DNA of 64,000 bases from Teratosphaeria epicoccoides (GCA_021401465.1 JADDMT010000015.1:1-64000), one strand, 5' to 3'; counted from the stretch's first letter, positions 11,296 through 22,983 are shown. A program made the numbers and translations. Notes: generated by a model not told the origin, from the letters alone.

Positions 11296-11850
11296 ATGCG
11301 GCGTCGCATATACGACGGCTACGGCTATGGCGATGAAGTGCGAAAAGCGCGGAAGGGTCTGCCGCATCTTTTATCTGAAGTCAGCCGAGAGACTAACGAG
11401 TATAAACAACGCGTGTTTCGAGCAATCCTAACATCTGTAATTCAAACAGACACGATACAGGCACAGCCCGAACGATGAGTGTGCGTGTTTCCTCGACAAG
11501 AACCTCTAAGACCTAGCGCGGCACGATTCACAAACCTAAGGCGCCGCGACAGCAGAGCATAGGCACGATCGAAGCGGGCCTTACACTTCGACACGACGAT
11601 TACCTACGCCTGTACGCTGCGTTAGAAGAACGGATGGAGCAGCTTAGCCTACTTGGCCAAATTGCGCGGTCGATAGCAGCGAAGGAGCGCATGTTCCAGG
11701 AAACGAGCGCCTTCTTTAGTAGTAGCAGGGAATTGCAACTCAAATTCCTGGCGACAGTAGAGGCGTTGCAGACACGAGTAGGGGAGGTCAGTTTTCGGCA
11801 TCTACTATACAAGATATCGTCAAACTATCGGCGGCGGACGGTCTAGAAGT
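11296..11850 (+). pseudogene. Decayed plus-strand ORFs of unknown function
   Basis: Two open stretches (11296-11478 and 11634-11846) separated by broken sequence. The second reads a helical protein with ARSIAAKERMFQETSAFFSS. No family recognised; they may be exons of one gene. Confidence 0.3.
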
Positions 11851-12416
11851 CGGCAATCACCTAGGGTTAACACGAAGGTAGTATGGCTGTTGTAGTTTAA
11901 ACGCGGCTCGAAGGCCTTTAGAATAATACGTACAGGATATTCTCTTGCATGCAGAACGAATCTCACTACTATATACGCAGGATCTACCGCAGAGCAACCA
12001 CATCCGTTAGGCTATGTCGTATAGGCGGACGTGCTATATAGCGCGGATGTTTCGTGGTACCTATACTAGCTATCATTGAAGAATCAATGCTAACCGAGGC
12101 TAGTTCTACTAGCGGTATTTTAATAGCATACTGCCGGCAAGCTAAAAGTACCGCCGGCTAATAGGGAAGCGCAATTTCAGGGGTAGCCGAATTTAGATGA
12201 CGCTCGCGCGTCGCAAGATACTGTAAACATCGCGTCCCCTCCTTCTTCTGCATTAATAGACGCTACGTAGCTACATCAGACGGTAACTCGCAGTATGTGC
12301 ATATTTACATGCTATAGATATTATCCTTTACTGACCTGCTACTAGACCTACACGACCGAGAAGGATATACCGCGCTCTGTTCTCTGCCGATCCTTTAAGT
12401 CGCGTCCTTCTTTGAT
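11851..12416. other. No gene recognised
   Basis: Stop-rich, RIP-like sequence; probable flank of the decayed gene that starts at 12418. Confidence 0.4.
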
Positions 12417-12417
12417 C

Positions 12418-14750
12418 ATGCCTTCGAAGAAAGACAGACAACAGAGGTCACGTTCCGCGTCATCTGGCAGCGGTTCGAATTACGATCCAGCGAATGATTT
12501 AGAAGACCTGCTAAGCAACGATGGCGATGGTGTAGACGACGGCAACGAGGAGATAGCTAACTAGGAACATGAGGATTTTACAGTGCCTAAAGCCTATACA
12601 AAGGCGACTAATGTAAGAAGCTACCCGCATACGGCGGCCATGCTAACATGCATATAGACGACGACGTACTAGTCACGAAGAGACTAGACGCATAAGCGGT
12701 CATCCTTACCGCTAAGGTGGAATCGGCCGAACAAGAGGCTTCGGTTATTGTCTTGCGACGCGCGACGAGACAGTAGCAAACCTAAGAATGACAGGGTAAA
12801 GACACAGCAGCCAAGCATCCGTCGAGGCTATTACAATAGCCGACCTACTAATCACGGGAGCGACGGCAACAGTCAAAACTACCGTAACAGCAAGTCTCGC
12901 AGCCGCCGGGGCGATAGTAGTAGTCAAAGTCAGTCCGGGAGCTAGTCGAGCAGCCGTCGAGGCCATAACAGCAGCTAGACCACAAACTCCGACTAAGGAT
13001 ACGACTACTCTAGCAGCGAAGATATACGTAGTAGCCCTCCTGTGCATAAAGACAAGTTAATCGAGCCTTTGCTTGTCAAAGTCCGAGAACTCTCGTGGAT
13101 AGACGCTTCACGAGGGCGGAAGGGCATTTCTGTGCTATACCCTACAGCTCCTACTTACTAGCCGAGTTGTAAGCATATTGCAATTGACTAGTAGCTCGTG
13201 GCGCGTGATATGCTAGGGATAAAAGGTCGAGTTAGCTCGAGGCCAGACGACGTAGATTTAGATACTGTAAGTACCTGCGTAGGTCCCATGAGGAGGTGCT
13301 AATGTTAGGGGCGTAGATAAGGCAGAGGTTGCGTTAGTGTCGTAACAACTGCACGAATAGGGTCAGAGAAGCTATACTCGCATAGTCTGGCAAGGTAGAC
13401 GATGAGCAGGGTTTGAAGGACTAGGCCGTAGACATGTTAATAGAAAGCAGATTCGAATGCGAGAACGAAGAAGAGGTGAGGAGAGAAGGCTTAGATGTCG
13501 TCGAAAGCGCTAACATGTCATAGGACTAGAGGTTTCTAAGCCCGCTCGTGATCTTTTGTATGAAGAAGGCGTTCTTCTAGTTCAATTAGAAACTAGCATG
13601 GAATCCTTTAGAGTCACGCGAGGTAAACGCTTTCATGTTAAACAGCGTGTGTGCTACTATCACATACCTACTAGCCTAGATCAGAAATGGCCCTTCGGAG
13701 TTCAAGACAAAGGCTAGCAAGACGAGATAGGTTCCGGTCAGCGGTGTCGATATCGATGATATCTTCGAGGGGAAGAAGAAGTATTAGGAAGAGCTTGATG
13801 CCGACAGACAGGAGGTCATCATGGCGACTATCACGGCACGTATATTAGGGGGGGAGGACGAAGGCAAGACAGCACTACTAGTATAGGCGGCGCTAGCTAT
13901 CAAGAAGGATCGCGGCATGACAGGCTTAGAGAGGGAATACGAGGACTTGCGGAGGCGAAAGGCGCTACGCGAGAATAGTACGTAGGAGACATCGTCGAGA
14001 GGGCCTGTGCTGACTTCTGCTAGGTCGTACGCAATTAATAGGTCAGCGTAGTGTCAGCCTGACACGACGATTAAGCCAGGCCTTAATGTCATTAATAGTA
14101 GGCGTTCGCAAGCATGTAGCGGATGTTTAAGCGGACACTAACGGAGGGAGCGAGGGCCACAACGGCGGAAGGGCAAATGTTAGTAACCATGGCAGTAAGG
14201 CAAGCGATTGTGACGGTGACGACTAGCCGAAGCAGGGACTAGAGGAGCCATTGTCGCGGGACACCCTGCACAACAGTGTCGTGACAACGAGGTTGGTTTC
14301 TCGTCTAACATCACAGCCATGATTGCTAACATGTACTTGTCTAGTGTGAAAGCCACTATAGTCGATGAGCCCCGACCTAGACACACGCAAGATGAAAGGT
14401 TAGTGGCCTTAGCGCGTCGTGAGGGCCAGCTATTGCTAACGAGGCGGAAGTAGCGAGAGGCCTAAACTACAGAGTAGGCGGTTAATCGTGACTAGTGTAG
14501 ACAAGCGGTATAGGCGAGAGGACTCATGTATCGACTAAACCGTGCTGATAACAGATAAACGCTAGCGCGGCTCTAGCGAGAGGCGAAACGCAAAGACTTA
14601 CTAACACACGGTATGTGCGATTATTGACTCTACGCATCGGCGCAGTTAATGACGATGGCTATAGGACACGAAGCTCGACCGCGAAGGACAAAGACTAAGG
14701 CGACAGTAGGAGCCAAGCTTTGCTAGAGGCAGAGGCAAAAAATGCTAGGT
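12418..14750 (+). pseudogene. Large decayed gene of unknown function, with a retained intron signature
   Basis: From an ATG at about 12418 the frame reads MPSKKDRQQRSRSASSG, an acidic stretch, a Ser/Arg-rich part (KSRSRRGDSSSQSQSG near 12890-12945) and KVRELSWIDASRGRKG. A good intron lies at 13267-13308 (GTAAGT, GTGCTAATG, TTAG). Downstream, EEELDADRQ-like and KKDRGMTGLEREYEDLRRRK stretches at 13770-13970 continue a charged helical protein. Many TAG stops. I do not recognise it; it could be a transposon-borne gene or a host gene. Confidence 0.4.
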
Positions 14751-14756
14751 AAGTGT

Positions 14757-14773
14757 GCTAGTAGTATACTGGC
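14757..14773. repeat. Copy of the near-palindromic 17-mer
   Basis: GCTAGTAGTATACTGGC differs by one base from the copy at 2051; the mismatch (G where others have A) is what an unmutated CpA/TpG site would look like. Confidence 0.75.
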
Positions 14774-14976
14774 GTTATGCTACTAACATACCGCTAGCAC
14801 TTCGATATCAATGGGAGGTGCTAGCGGTAGTTTAGTAGCCACGTAGTATACATTAGCTGATGATTATGATGCAGCATAGCATGCGCTCTACTCGATTAGT
14901 GTGATCTTATAAGCAACTAGTCGAACGTTGTAGAGAAGGTAGAGGATGCGCTCGACGACTCTGAGTTAAGGGATAG

Positions 14977-15426
14977 TGTCATGAGTGTCAGGAGTACTAT
15001 CCGGAGTACTGTAGGATACAGGATCATGTGGGTCCTGAGTGCTATGAGTCATAGTACCGTCATGGGAGTACTATGAGTCATAGGCACAGTCATGGAAGAA
15101 AGGATCTGTCACGTGAGGACAGATCCCCGGATCTGTAGGGTTAGTCTACAGATCCATGGGCTTACAAGGAAGAAGGGATCTGTCACGTGATGACAGACCC
15201 TTAGATCTGTGGGGTTAGTCTACAGATCCATAGACACGGATCTGTCAGGTCTGTCGACAGATCCAACAGAGCTGCTCTGTCGCTCTCTAGTATATAGGGA
15301 TGGCTTTAGGACAGGCAGTTAGGAGCTTCGTGCTCAATCTCAATTCAATCCTCTCTTGCTTAGAGGAGAGTCAGTTACAAGGTCAACTGCCATTGTCGAT
15401 ATTCTTCACAGCTCCCGAGTCTAACA
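14977..15426 (+). repeat. Ty3/gypsy LTR, plus orientation
   Basis: About 450 bp, starting TGTCATGAGTGTCAGGAGTA and ending GAGTCTAACA, so TG...CA bounded. Internally it has a duplicated module with GGATCTGTCACGTGA and a 'gatctgt..acagatc' hairpin. It is followed by CCTGGTCACC, the same leader that follows the inverted copy at 17137-17580. Homology stops at 15466. Confidence 0.85.
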
Positions 15427-15479
15427 CCTGGTCACCTTCCTGCCATCGGCACCTACCCTTATGACAAACATCTATTGCA

Positions 15480-15735
15480 TGCAAATTGTTTTGATTCGAG
15501 TAGCTCGGCTTGCGTGCCCGAGCCACTTGCCGCTAGTATACTACTAGCAGTGAGTTACTTACTAGTAGCACTCTTGCACTGTGAGCTACTCGTGTCGCAG
15601 ACACGAGTAGCTCAGGAGGGGCCGAGTTTCTCGGGGGTACATACGAGCAGGCCAAGTCAGACGAGTAGGTAAGTAAGCTAAGTAACACAAGTTACTCGGT
15701 CTACTCAGGGCCTTGGTTTTCGAGACGTTGTCTTC
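15480..15735 (-). repeat. Repeat module inserted at the Gag end, inverted relative to 1960-2300
   Basis: Read on the minus strand it begins CGTCTCGAAAACC and GAGTAGACCGAGTA, carries the 17-mer (15532-15548), and ends GAGCTACTCG. It abuts the Gag remnant at 15735 and the LTR leader at 15466. Confidence 0.5.
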
Positions 15736-17041
15736 CTCGGAATCAGGAATGACGGCTTCGACAAGCTCGTAGTTGTCGTCCGAACCCTCTTCTTCTTCTT
15801 CTAGTTCCTGTTGCCTCAGGACTGTCGCACTAGAAGGTGTACCTCTTAGCGCACAGATCGACTACGCCTTGTTTCGGCTAGGGTACTATCCGGAACCATC
15901 TTTATCACTCATGTGAATTCGACAATCGTCGTCGTAGCACGTAGTCTAAGTAAGTGCGGCATAGTCCGGTTCTCGAGTAGTGGCGGCCTTTTGCTTAGGT
16001 GCCGTCGTTGTTACGCGAGCCTGCTCTATCCTAGGTAGCTCTTGTCGTTGCTTCTTAGCAAAACATTCGCGGGCAAAGTGTCCTTTCTTTCCACAGTAGT
16101 GGCACTCGAGATTACCCTTGTCGAATGGCTTCTTCAGACCATTCTAGGGAGGAGAGCCCTTCCGCGGCTTTCCTCGGGGTCCATTCCTAGGACGCCCCTT
16201 AGTCGCATCCAACTCCATAGGTTAGAGACTGTAGTAATCGCTTCGCCATTTCGGTGCTAATCGTTAGACCTTATGGTTAGCCTGCGCTGGCTTGCGATTT
16301 CCATGTTGTCGTTCTTGCTGTCGTTCCTAGATGCGATTATCAATTCTAATTGCGAGATCGCTCATTTCCTTGAATGTCGTTAGCCGATCTCCTTAGGCAA
16401 TTTCGTCTTTAACCGTCTCCTTCAGTCCCTAGTAGAACTGAGCAGCTAAAGCGTTATCATTCTAGTCGACTCGAGCAGAGAGGGTCTGAAAGTCCGCGCG
16501 GTACTTAATAGCGGAACCCTTCTGCTAGATTCCTAGGAGAGCTCTCTCGGCCTCTTGTTGCTTATTACTAAGCCTAAACGCTTCGCGTAATGCCTTAAAC
16601 AAAGACTTGTCTAAGTTGAGAATCTCCCTAGTTGTCGTCTTCCTGGCTTTAGCGCTGCTGACGTGATCCAGATAATCTGTCAGATGAGGCTGGATAAACT
16701 CGAACGCTAGTCCCTTCAGGTAAGAGACAATGTATATCATTCGCTTATGATGTGTCGCAAACCGTTCCGTATCTACGTTAAATGCTAACTAGCATTGTAG
16801 GATAAACATCTCGACCTAAGATCGTTGTCCTGTGAACTCTGTAGGGCTTCCTATCTTGAAGCCGTTGTTACTATGTCTATTCCCGGTAGTTAAACCTGCG
16901 ACGGATGCTAGAGCCATCTCGCTAAGGTGAATGGATTCGAGCTACTACGTGATTTAAGGTATAGCAGCAACTTGTTCTCATGGTGTCGGTTGACTGTCGC
17001 TAGAACTTGAACTAATAGTTGAAGAACTACTTAACATAGGC
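15735..17041 (-). pseudogene. Ty3/gypsy Gag, RIP-broken
   Basis: The minus strand reads a complete Gag order. The N-terminal part has VAGLTTGN and FKIGSPTEFTGQR; the capsid part includes MIYIVSYLKGLAFEFIQPHL (16740-16680), then FKALREAFRLSNKQQEAERA and LAAQFYxGLKETVKDEIA; the C-terminal part has a perfect zinc knuckle CHYCGKKGHFAREC (16065-16110, CX2CX4HX4C), then an acidic tail. Stops are TAG at Gln sites. It follows the inverted LTR at 17137-17580 directly, and is cut off at its pol junction by the module at 15480-15735. Confidence 0.9.
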
Positions 17042-17136
17042 GTATGTTAAGCGCTCGACGAGTCTCCTGATGCTTCCTTAGAAGTGGTGCTTAAAATGTC
17101 ATAAGGGTAGGTGCCGATAGCAGGAAGGTGACTAGG

Positions 17137-17580
17137 TGTTAGACTCGCAGAGCTATGAAGAATATCGACAATAGCGGTTAACCTTGTAACTGACTATCCC
17201 CTAGGGAAAGGGAATTAAGAATTCAGCATAAAGCTCCTAACTGCCTGTCCTAAAGCTAGCCCTATATACTAAAGAGACAGAGTAGCTCTGTTAGATCTGT
17301 CGACAGACCTAATAGATCCGTGTCTGTAGATCTGTAGACTAACCCTACAGATCTAAGGGTCTGTCATCCCGTGACAGATCCCTTCTTCCTTGTAGGCCTA
17401 TAGATCTGTAGACTAACCCTACAGATCCGGGGATCTGTCCTCACGTGACAGATCCTTTCTCCTAGGACTATGCCTATGACTCATAGTACTCCCATGACGG
17501 TACCATGACTCATAGCACTTAGGACCCTCACGATCCTGTATCCTATAGTACTCCGGACAGTACTCCTGACACCTATGACA
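17137..17580 (-). repeat. Ty3/gypsy LTR, minus orientation (5' LTR of the Gag copy)
   Basis: About 444 bp; its reverse complement aligns along its whole length with 14977-15426, from TGTCATAGGTGTCAGGAGTA to GAGTCTAACA, and the leader after it is also shared to about 17098. Together the two form a head-to-head pair about 1.7 kb apart. Confidence 0.85.
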
Positions 17581-17639
17581 GCTAGGGACTGCCTACCTAC
17601 GCGGGGTCTACTAAACACCCCGAAGCGACTATAAGTAAC

Positions 17640-19010
17640 AGGAGTAGTAACGCCATGAAGGGAGGCTAGCATCTTCTTCTTTAGTAGGTTACAAGGGAGC
17701 TTGTCTTTAGAGCCTATAGTAGCCAGAGAACTAGCGACATCCTTACCGCGCCTAGTCGCAACGACTACCTCATCCTTAGCATTAGAAGGCGAAGAGACTT
17801 AAGCGCGCTTGCGGCTGTCGCGCTTGGCCCTCGAGATCATCTTGCGCTTCTTGACATGAGTGTCGACTACATCATTAGACTTAGTGTCCCCCTTAGGCGT
17901 AACTAGTATAGTAACACTATAGCGCAAAGGGATCATGTTAGGACTAAAGGTATCTTAGATGTCGTCATCCTCCTCATCCTCAAAGATCTAGCCTAGAGGC
18001 TTGTGCCTTAGCGTCTTGACAGACATAGTGCGGGTCGCAAGTAGGGAAGGTTCGGCTTCCTCGTTACTAACCTCAATTTTGGCCCTAGCCTTCTTCTTCT
18101 TCTTAGACAGTAATGTCAAGGCGGCGTAGGCAGCGGCGCTACAATGTGTTAGCTATACGCACGTAACAGGATTTAAGTAAGTAACTTACGGCTTAGTCCT
18201 TAGGACCGGCTTAGAGGCAGGCTGTCTCTCGGTATGGCGCTAGGGCGTGGCCTTAGTAGCAGGAACAGTGAATTGCTTAATGACCTTCTTGCGGATCATC
18301 TGCGTCTTAAAGTCATCGTTAATAGAGGCAAGGGCCCTAAGTTGCTAACGCTAACAGCTAGTCAGATATTTCTCGACGCTAACGTTAGCCTAGTAGAGAA
18401 AGTCAGCATTCATACTTAGAGGGTACCTGTACTATATGCGTACTATAGCGAAGGTCTCGACCCTAACAGTTAGTACCTTCAAGATCTTCTAGACTAAGTC
18501 TACAATTAGACCTAGACAAACGTTTTCGCCTGTTAGTAGAGAGTCGAAGCAAACACTGCTATAAGAACACTTAGTAGTCGCGGTAAAGCATAAGAGGGCG
18601 CTAAGCAGGTAGGCGAGTGCCTCGCAGTGCCTAGCCTGTAGCCTGTTTATAGTCAGAGTGCCTTTAGTAATCCCCTTATCGCGTGTACTCTAGAAGTCAT
18701 CGATGTTATAGCAGAGCTAGTTATACTTACTATACATCTCTTCAGGGAGGTCTTAGCATTTTTGATGCTTGCTATTATAGTTAACATAATTGTAGTAGAC
18801 ACTACCCTCATTAAATCCGCTAATGTAGATCTTAGCTACGCTTCGGTTAGTACAAGTCATGCATACCTCGTAGGTAGGGGACGCCTTACTAACACACGGA
18901 GGAGAGATGTGTGTAGCTTGGCTACTAAGGTTGTCAAGGCATTGTTGACATAAGCGACAATCGCGGGTAGAGTAAGTAGTGTCGAACTTAGTCTGTAGCA
19001 TATAAGCCAT
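17640..19010 (-). pseudogene. Decayed two-exon gene, Cys-rich N-terminus, Lys-rich C-terminus
   Basis: From an ATG at 19010 the minus strand reads 85 residues with paired cysteines (CRLCQQCLDN, CMTCTN), then a broken but continuous frame (LPEEMYSKYN, LQARHCEALAYLLSALLC, LLTGENVCLGLIVDL). An intron at 18139-18189 (GTAAGT, TAGCTAAC, TTGTAG) joins to AAAYAALTLLSKKKKKARAK and a charged tail with VKKRKMISRAKRDSRKRA, a plausible nuclear localisation signal. It is cut at about 17600 by the LTR. The Cys pairs may bind zinc. No family recognised. Confidence 0.5.
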
Positions 19011-19083
19011 TATGGCTAAGATGAGTTAATTGATCTTAATTGATTAATTAAAGAAGAAGAAGCTCTAGTTTATACCTGTAGAC

Positions 19084-19425
19084 ATGGCGAGGCGCAAGCT
19101 AAGCGAAATAGGAGCGGAGGTTAATGTTAGTGTCTTAGAACAGGAAGTTTAGGAAGCGACGAGGTTTTTATACCCTCTAACAGCCCCCCTGTTGCCTACC
19201 GTAACTGTTAAGCTAGTAACTCGAACTACATGCGCAGAGCGCCTGCCTTTAGTTAACTTACAAGGGGACTAGATAATGCAAGAACAGATAACGCGGCTAT
19301 TACGCATGTATGCTAACTACACTCATGCTAGCCTACTAGCATGAAAATGTAGCGAGACCTACGCTAGGAGTACGCTCCTACTGTTTCAAGTAGTATGCGT
19401 ATAGTATCCGCGTACTTTCCTACTA
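19084..19425 (+). pseudogene. Decayed ORF divergent from the Cys-rich gene
   Basis: From an ATG at 19084 the frame reads MARRKLSEIGAEVNVSVLEQ, LPTVTVKLVTRTTCAERLPL and MQEQITRLLRMYANYTHASL, with stops in between. It starts 73 bp from the divergent ATG at 19010, so the two may have shared a promoter. Function unknown. Confidence 0.35.
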
Positions 19426-19429
19426 CCCT

Positions 19430-20592
19430 AAGGTTCTACAACATGTTCTTTATAGTCATGACTAAATAGGGACAGCCAAGCTACTTGGCAAGGCTAGCGC
19501 GCATGCTTGCCCTATAATTTCAAGGATTAACTAAAGTATGTGCTTGTAGTTTCCTGATATCTTAATCTGCATGTAAAGCGAAGGTGTTATAAAGCTGCCT
19601 AACATGTAATAGATTAAAACCTACCTAAGTTAGTAGCCTCTGCCCTGTACTTACTACAAAGGTGTTAAGGTATATACATGACATATGTTACATAGGCTAT
19701 CTACCTATTTACTCTTGCGTAGTGTAAGCATGCTATATCCTGTACCCTATATGTTCTGCATGTATTACTTAGTAAGGCTAGGGACATCCTCATAGGAGGA
19801 GGGGCAGTAATACAGTTAATACTAGGGGGCTATTAGAACCGCATAGGTTCTAATGCCTGCCCTTAGCATGTAGTAACCCTACTACATATAGCAAGGGGGT
19901 CCTTTGTACATACATTAGCTTGTATGTTATCTAAGTAGGATTAGTAGTCGACATAGGACGCCCCTATGTCGCTAACTCTATAGTACCCCTACAGGGTTAG
20001 GCTCGGACATGCTTTCCCTAATTAAGGAGCGTTAGGGGTTATAAGCACCCTTAACGCTACCCTTACGATAAGCAGAAAGTAGCGCTATCTTGTACCTACT
20101 AAAAGGTCAGATTACTCTGTTATACTACAAGATATTTCAATATTATATAGCATATATATCTATATTAAGTCCTGTCTTCTTGTGTTAAAGAAGTACGCAT
20201 AGCTAATTAACTAGAAGGCGCTACTTCTAACAAGCCTAAAGACAGTAATTACAAATGGCGAAGTACTAGTAGTTAGAGTAGATGTTAGAGTAAGCTAGAG
20301 AGCTAAGCTTGTAAGACAAGCTAAGTTTACTAGATAACTTATACACAGCCTAATTAGGTAGTCCTAGTGCTAGTAGTAGTACCTGCTACTACTAATCTAC
20401 AAACTTTAGAACTTCCTTTTAACCTCTTAGTTAGAACATTAATAGATTCTTGTATAACTACAAATCTAATCCTAATAGTAACATGCGTATAATAGTAATA
20501 GGATAGGTGTTACTATTTTTTTTACACATGTTATTATTATCTTACATTGTTATTAAGGTTTAGATAGTGATAGGTTAGGGCATCTGTAATAG
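19430..20592. other. AT-rich, gene-free edge of the RIP island
   Basis: Very AT-rich with many TA steps, no open frame of note, ending in a T-rich stretch at 20513-20525. This is the border to normal-composition DNA. Confidence 0.5.
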
Positions 20593-21652
20593 CTACCTAC
20601 TTGGACTTGTTATAAGTGTAGCAAAAATAGGACAAACGTACAGCAATGGGTATTCCCACGTCGTCACCGACCGCAGTACTAATCCATCGGCCGGCAGCTT
20701 AAGTTCAGGAGAGCGGACGGGATCCTCTGTTATCTGCCGCCTGTGGCCGTACGTGATACGGAGGCCTACAACATTAAATATATAGAGCAGCAAACGCCCG
20801 GCGCCCGAGAATAGAACTAACTCCCTCTCCAAGATCGTCCAAACCTGACTTACAAGCAGTTCTTTCGCCCTCTTCTTCAAGACTCTTCCAAGAAAAGGAA
20901 AAAAAGAGAAAAAAAAAGAGGAAGAAAAAATTAACAAAACAACAACAAACGCCTGTCCACCAGATCCAGTCTCTCGTCCTTCACTGCGTCTAGCAATGAC
21001 CTCGCCATCATTTGCGTCATGCAAGCAAACACACAGACCTGAGGCAAAGCGACGCGAAAAAAGCCAAAATCTAAGCATGGAACGCCTTGATTCCTGATCA
21101 ATATCAACACTACAGTTAGGTGCTACAAACGGCATCGTATCGAAAGGCACGACCAAGAACCCAACTGTTCTCCAACCTCATCCAGATGTGTACGTACTCA
21201 ACAACAACGCTGCACATGAGTCCTGTTCGTCCTACAATCCTGTCGATATATTCATGCTTGATCGCTCGAACGCCGCCAACGTCAAATCATGCTGAGCTAT
21301 CTGACCGCTCTTGAGCGTCGTACTACTTCGCGCAGTCGTCATCGTCGTCGATCTGCTTCAATATGCCGTTGCCAGTATCCTTCTGCTGTTGCTTGCTGCT
21401 CGCCCCCGGACGAGCCGCAGCCTTGCCAGGCATGGTCGATGCGCGTGCTTTCCTGTTCGTCTGCGCCGGCTGCGAATTGGCTGACGTCCTCGGTGCTGCT
21501 GGGGCCATCGGAAGGCTTAGGTGACTTGCTGATGCAGGCTGGCAGTCGACGTGATGCGTCAGCATAACTGGCTCCTTTGCAACGACATTGTGATTAGACA
21601 TGGTAATGTATGCTTGGTCATGCGTAGGCAGGCGGAAGGAACCTGAGGTACA
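20593..21652. other. Intergenic, 3' flank of the aquaporin gene
   Basis: Composition changes here to normal. A 187-codon open stretch on the minus strand (20593-21156) spans an A/G-rich low-complexity tract and has no recognisable domain; I do not call it a gene. Confidence 0.4.
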
Positions 21653-22983
21653 TCACACATGTCCGCCACTCTCCATGGCCCCGGCACTATTGAACGGCGC
21701 ATCCGCTCTGCGGACCTCAGACCCCATAGTCGGATTGTGCGGTCGCTCGACGGCCGTTTTGTTTGCACCTCTGCCGTTCGGACTGAGGGTGTTGCTGAGA
21801 GTGTCGCCGGTGCCTGTCATCGGACGCTGTGCACCTGAACCAGCCGAATTAGGCGGAGACAAACGGGTCGAAGAAAGATCAGATGCGTATGGTCCGTAAC
21901 CATCATCGATGTAATCCGGCCGACCTCCTGACACTGTTGGGCGCATGACATCTGAGCCTGTCGCCGCGTTGTTCTCGTCATGCTCGGCTACTGCTGCCGC
22001 CTCCTTGTCGTTCCAGTCTTGGCGGGGATTTGCAGTCTCATATTCGAGGACCTTGATGAATCGGTAGAATAGAACGGCAAGGATGGAACCAAGCGCCGGG
22101 CCTAGCCAGTAGATCCAGTGGTAGCCAGGGAAGGAGTGCAAGACAACGCACGGGCCAAAAGATCGGGCAGGGTTGAGCGAGCCTGGAATTGTGTCAGTGA
22201 AAGTCTAGCGTTGAGACGCAGGTTGATACGTACCACCGGTGAAGTACACGCCAGCCAGCTCCGCAATGAAAAGTGCCAGGCCTATACCGATTGGTGCCAG
22301 GAAAGTGCCCTTGTGCTTTTCAGCGGCCAGCATAAAGATGGTGAAGACAAGCTCAGCGGTGAGAAACATCTCGATGAACAGTCCGCGAGCGATTGATGTG
22401 CCGCCACCGAGGGTTGTTGAAACGTTGAGAGCCGAGGGAAAGAGGGCCGAGACCACTGCAGCTGAGGCCAAGGCGCCGAGGAGCTGCGCGATGAAGACGA
22501 GACCAGCGCGAAGCCATGGGACGGCCCCAATAAGTGCCATACCGAGCGTCACTGCTGGGTTGAAGAGTCCTAGAAGCTGTCAACCCGCCGCCTTGGCATC
22601 TGGATTGAGGAACACTTACCACCAGAGATTCGGAAGAAGACCCAAGCATTGACAGCCAAGCTGAAACCAAAGGCAAGAGCAATGTACAGGAGCGTGCTGG
22701 CATTCGGTGACTGCGAAATGCTGCCAGAGGCGCCTCCGCTCGTGTTCGTGCCGCTGATCGTCGAGCCGGTCGCCGCTTGATTGGCAACCTGTGTCGCGGC
22801 AAAGGCGAAGAAGAGGAAGAGGAAGGTGCCGACGAACTCACCGCACATAGCGATGAAGTGATTGCGGATCTTGTTGGGGAGGAAGCCGATCAAAGGGAGG
22901 CGGAGCTCCTTATTAGCGTCGGTATCTCTCCGCTTCCTGCCAGGCAGGTTGACGAAGTTGCCGGAGGGTGCGTTGGCATTCAT
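21653..22983 (-). CDS. Aquaporin (MIP family, orthodox type)
   Basis: Three exons on the minus strand, 22983-22620, 22569-22234 and 22182-21653, joined by introns of 50 and 51 nt with GTAAGT/TTCTAG and GTACGT/TTCCAG; the product is 409 residues. Both pore signatures are intact: GLFNPAVTLG with NPA at residues 125-127, coded right after intron 1, and SLNPARSFGP with NPA at 237-239 right after intron 2. The Arg after the second NPA and the following SFGP fit water-type aquaporins rather than glycerol facilitators. Helix 1 is at about 43-65. A long hydrophilic C-tail follows helix 6. The ATG at 22983 (MNANAPSGNF) is the first in frame; upstream codons are open but lack ATG. It is the first gene next to the RIP island. 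Confidence 0.93.

Noticed and set aside
14977..17580. CRISPR-like or satellite array suggested by the repeated 'gatctgt' hairpins
   Set aside because: The repeats are the internal duplication of one LTR family seen twice in inverted orientation, not a spaced array.
20593..21156. 187-codon minus-strand open stretch beside the RIP border
   Set aside because: Crosses an A/G-rich low-complexity tract (SSSFFFSFFPF), no domain, no splice or start logic.
22353..22841. 162-codon minus-strand open stretch in another frame of the aquaporin gene
   Set aside because: Overlaps aquaporin exons and intron 1 and is low in complexity (Ser/Arg/Pro); the aquaporin frame has both NPA motifs.
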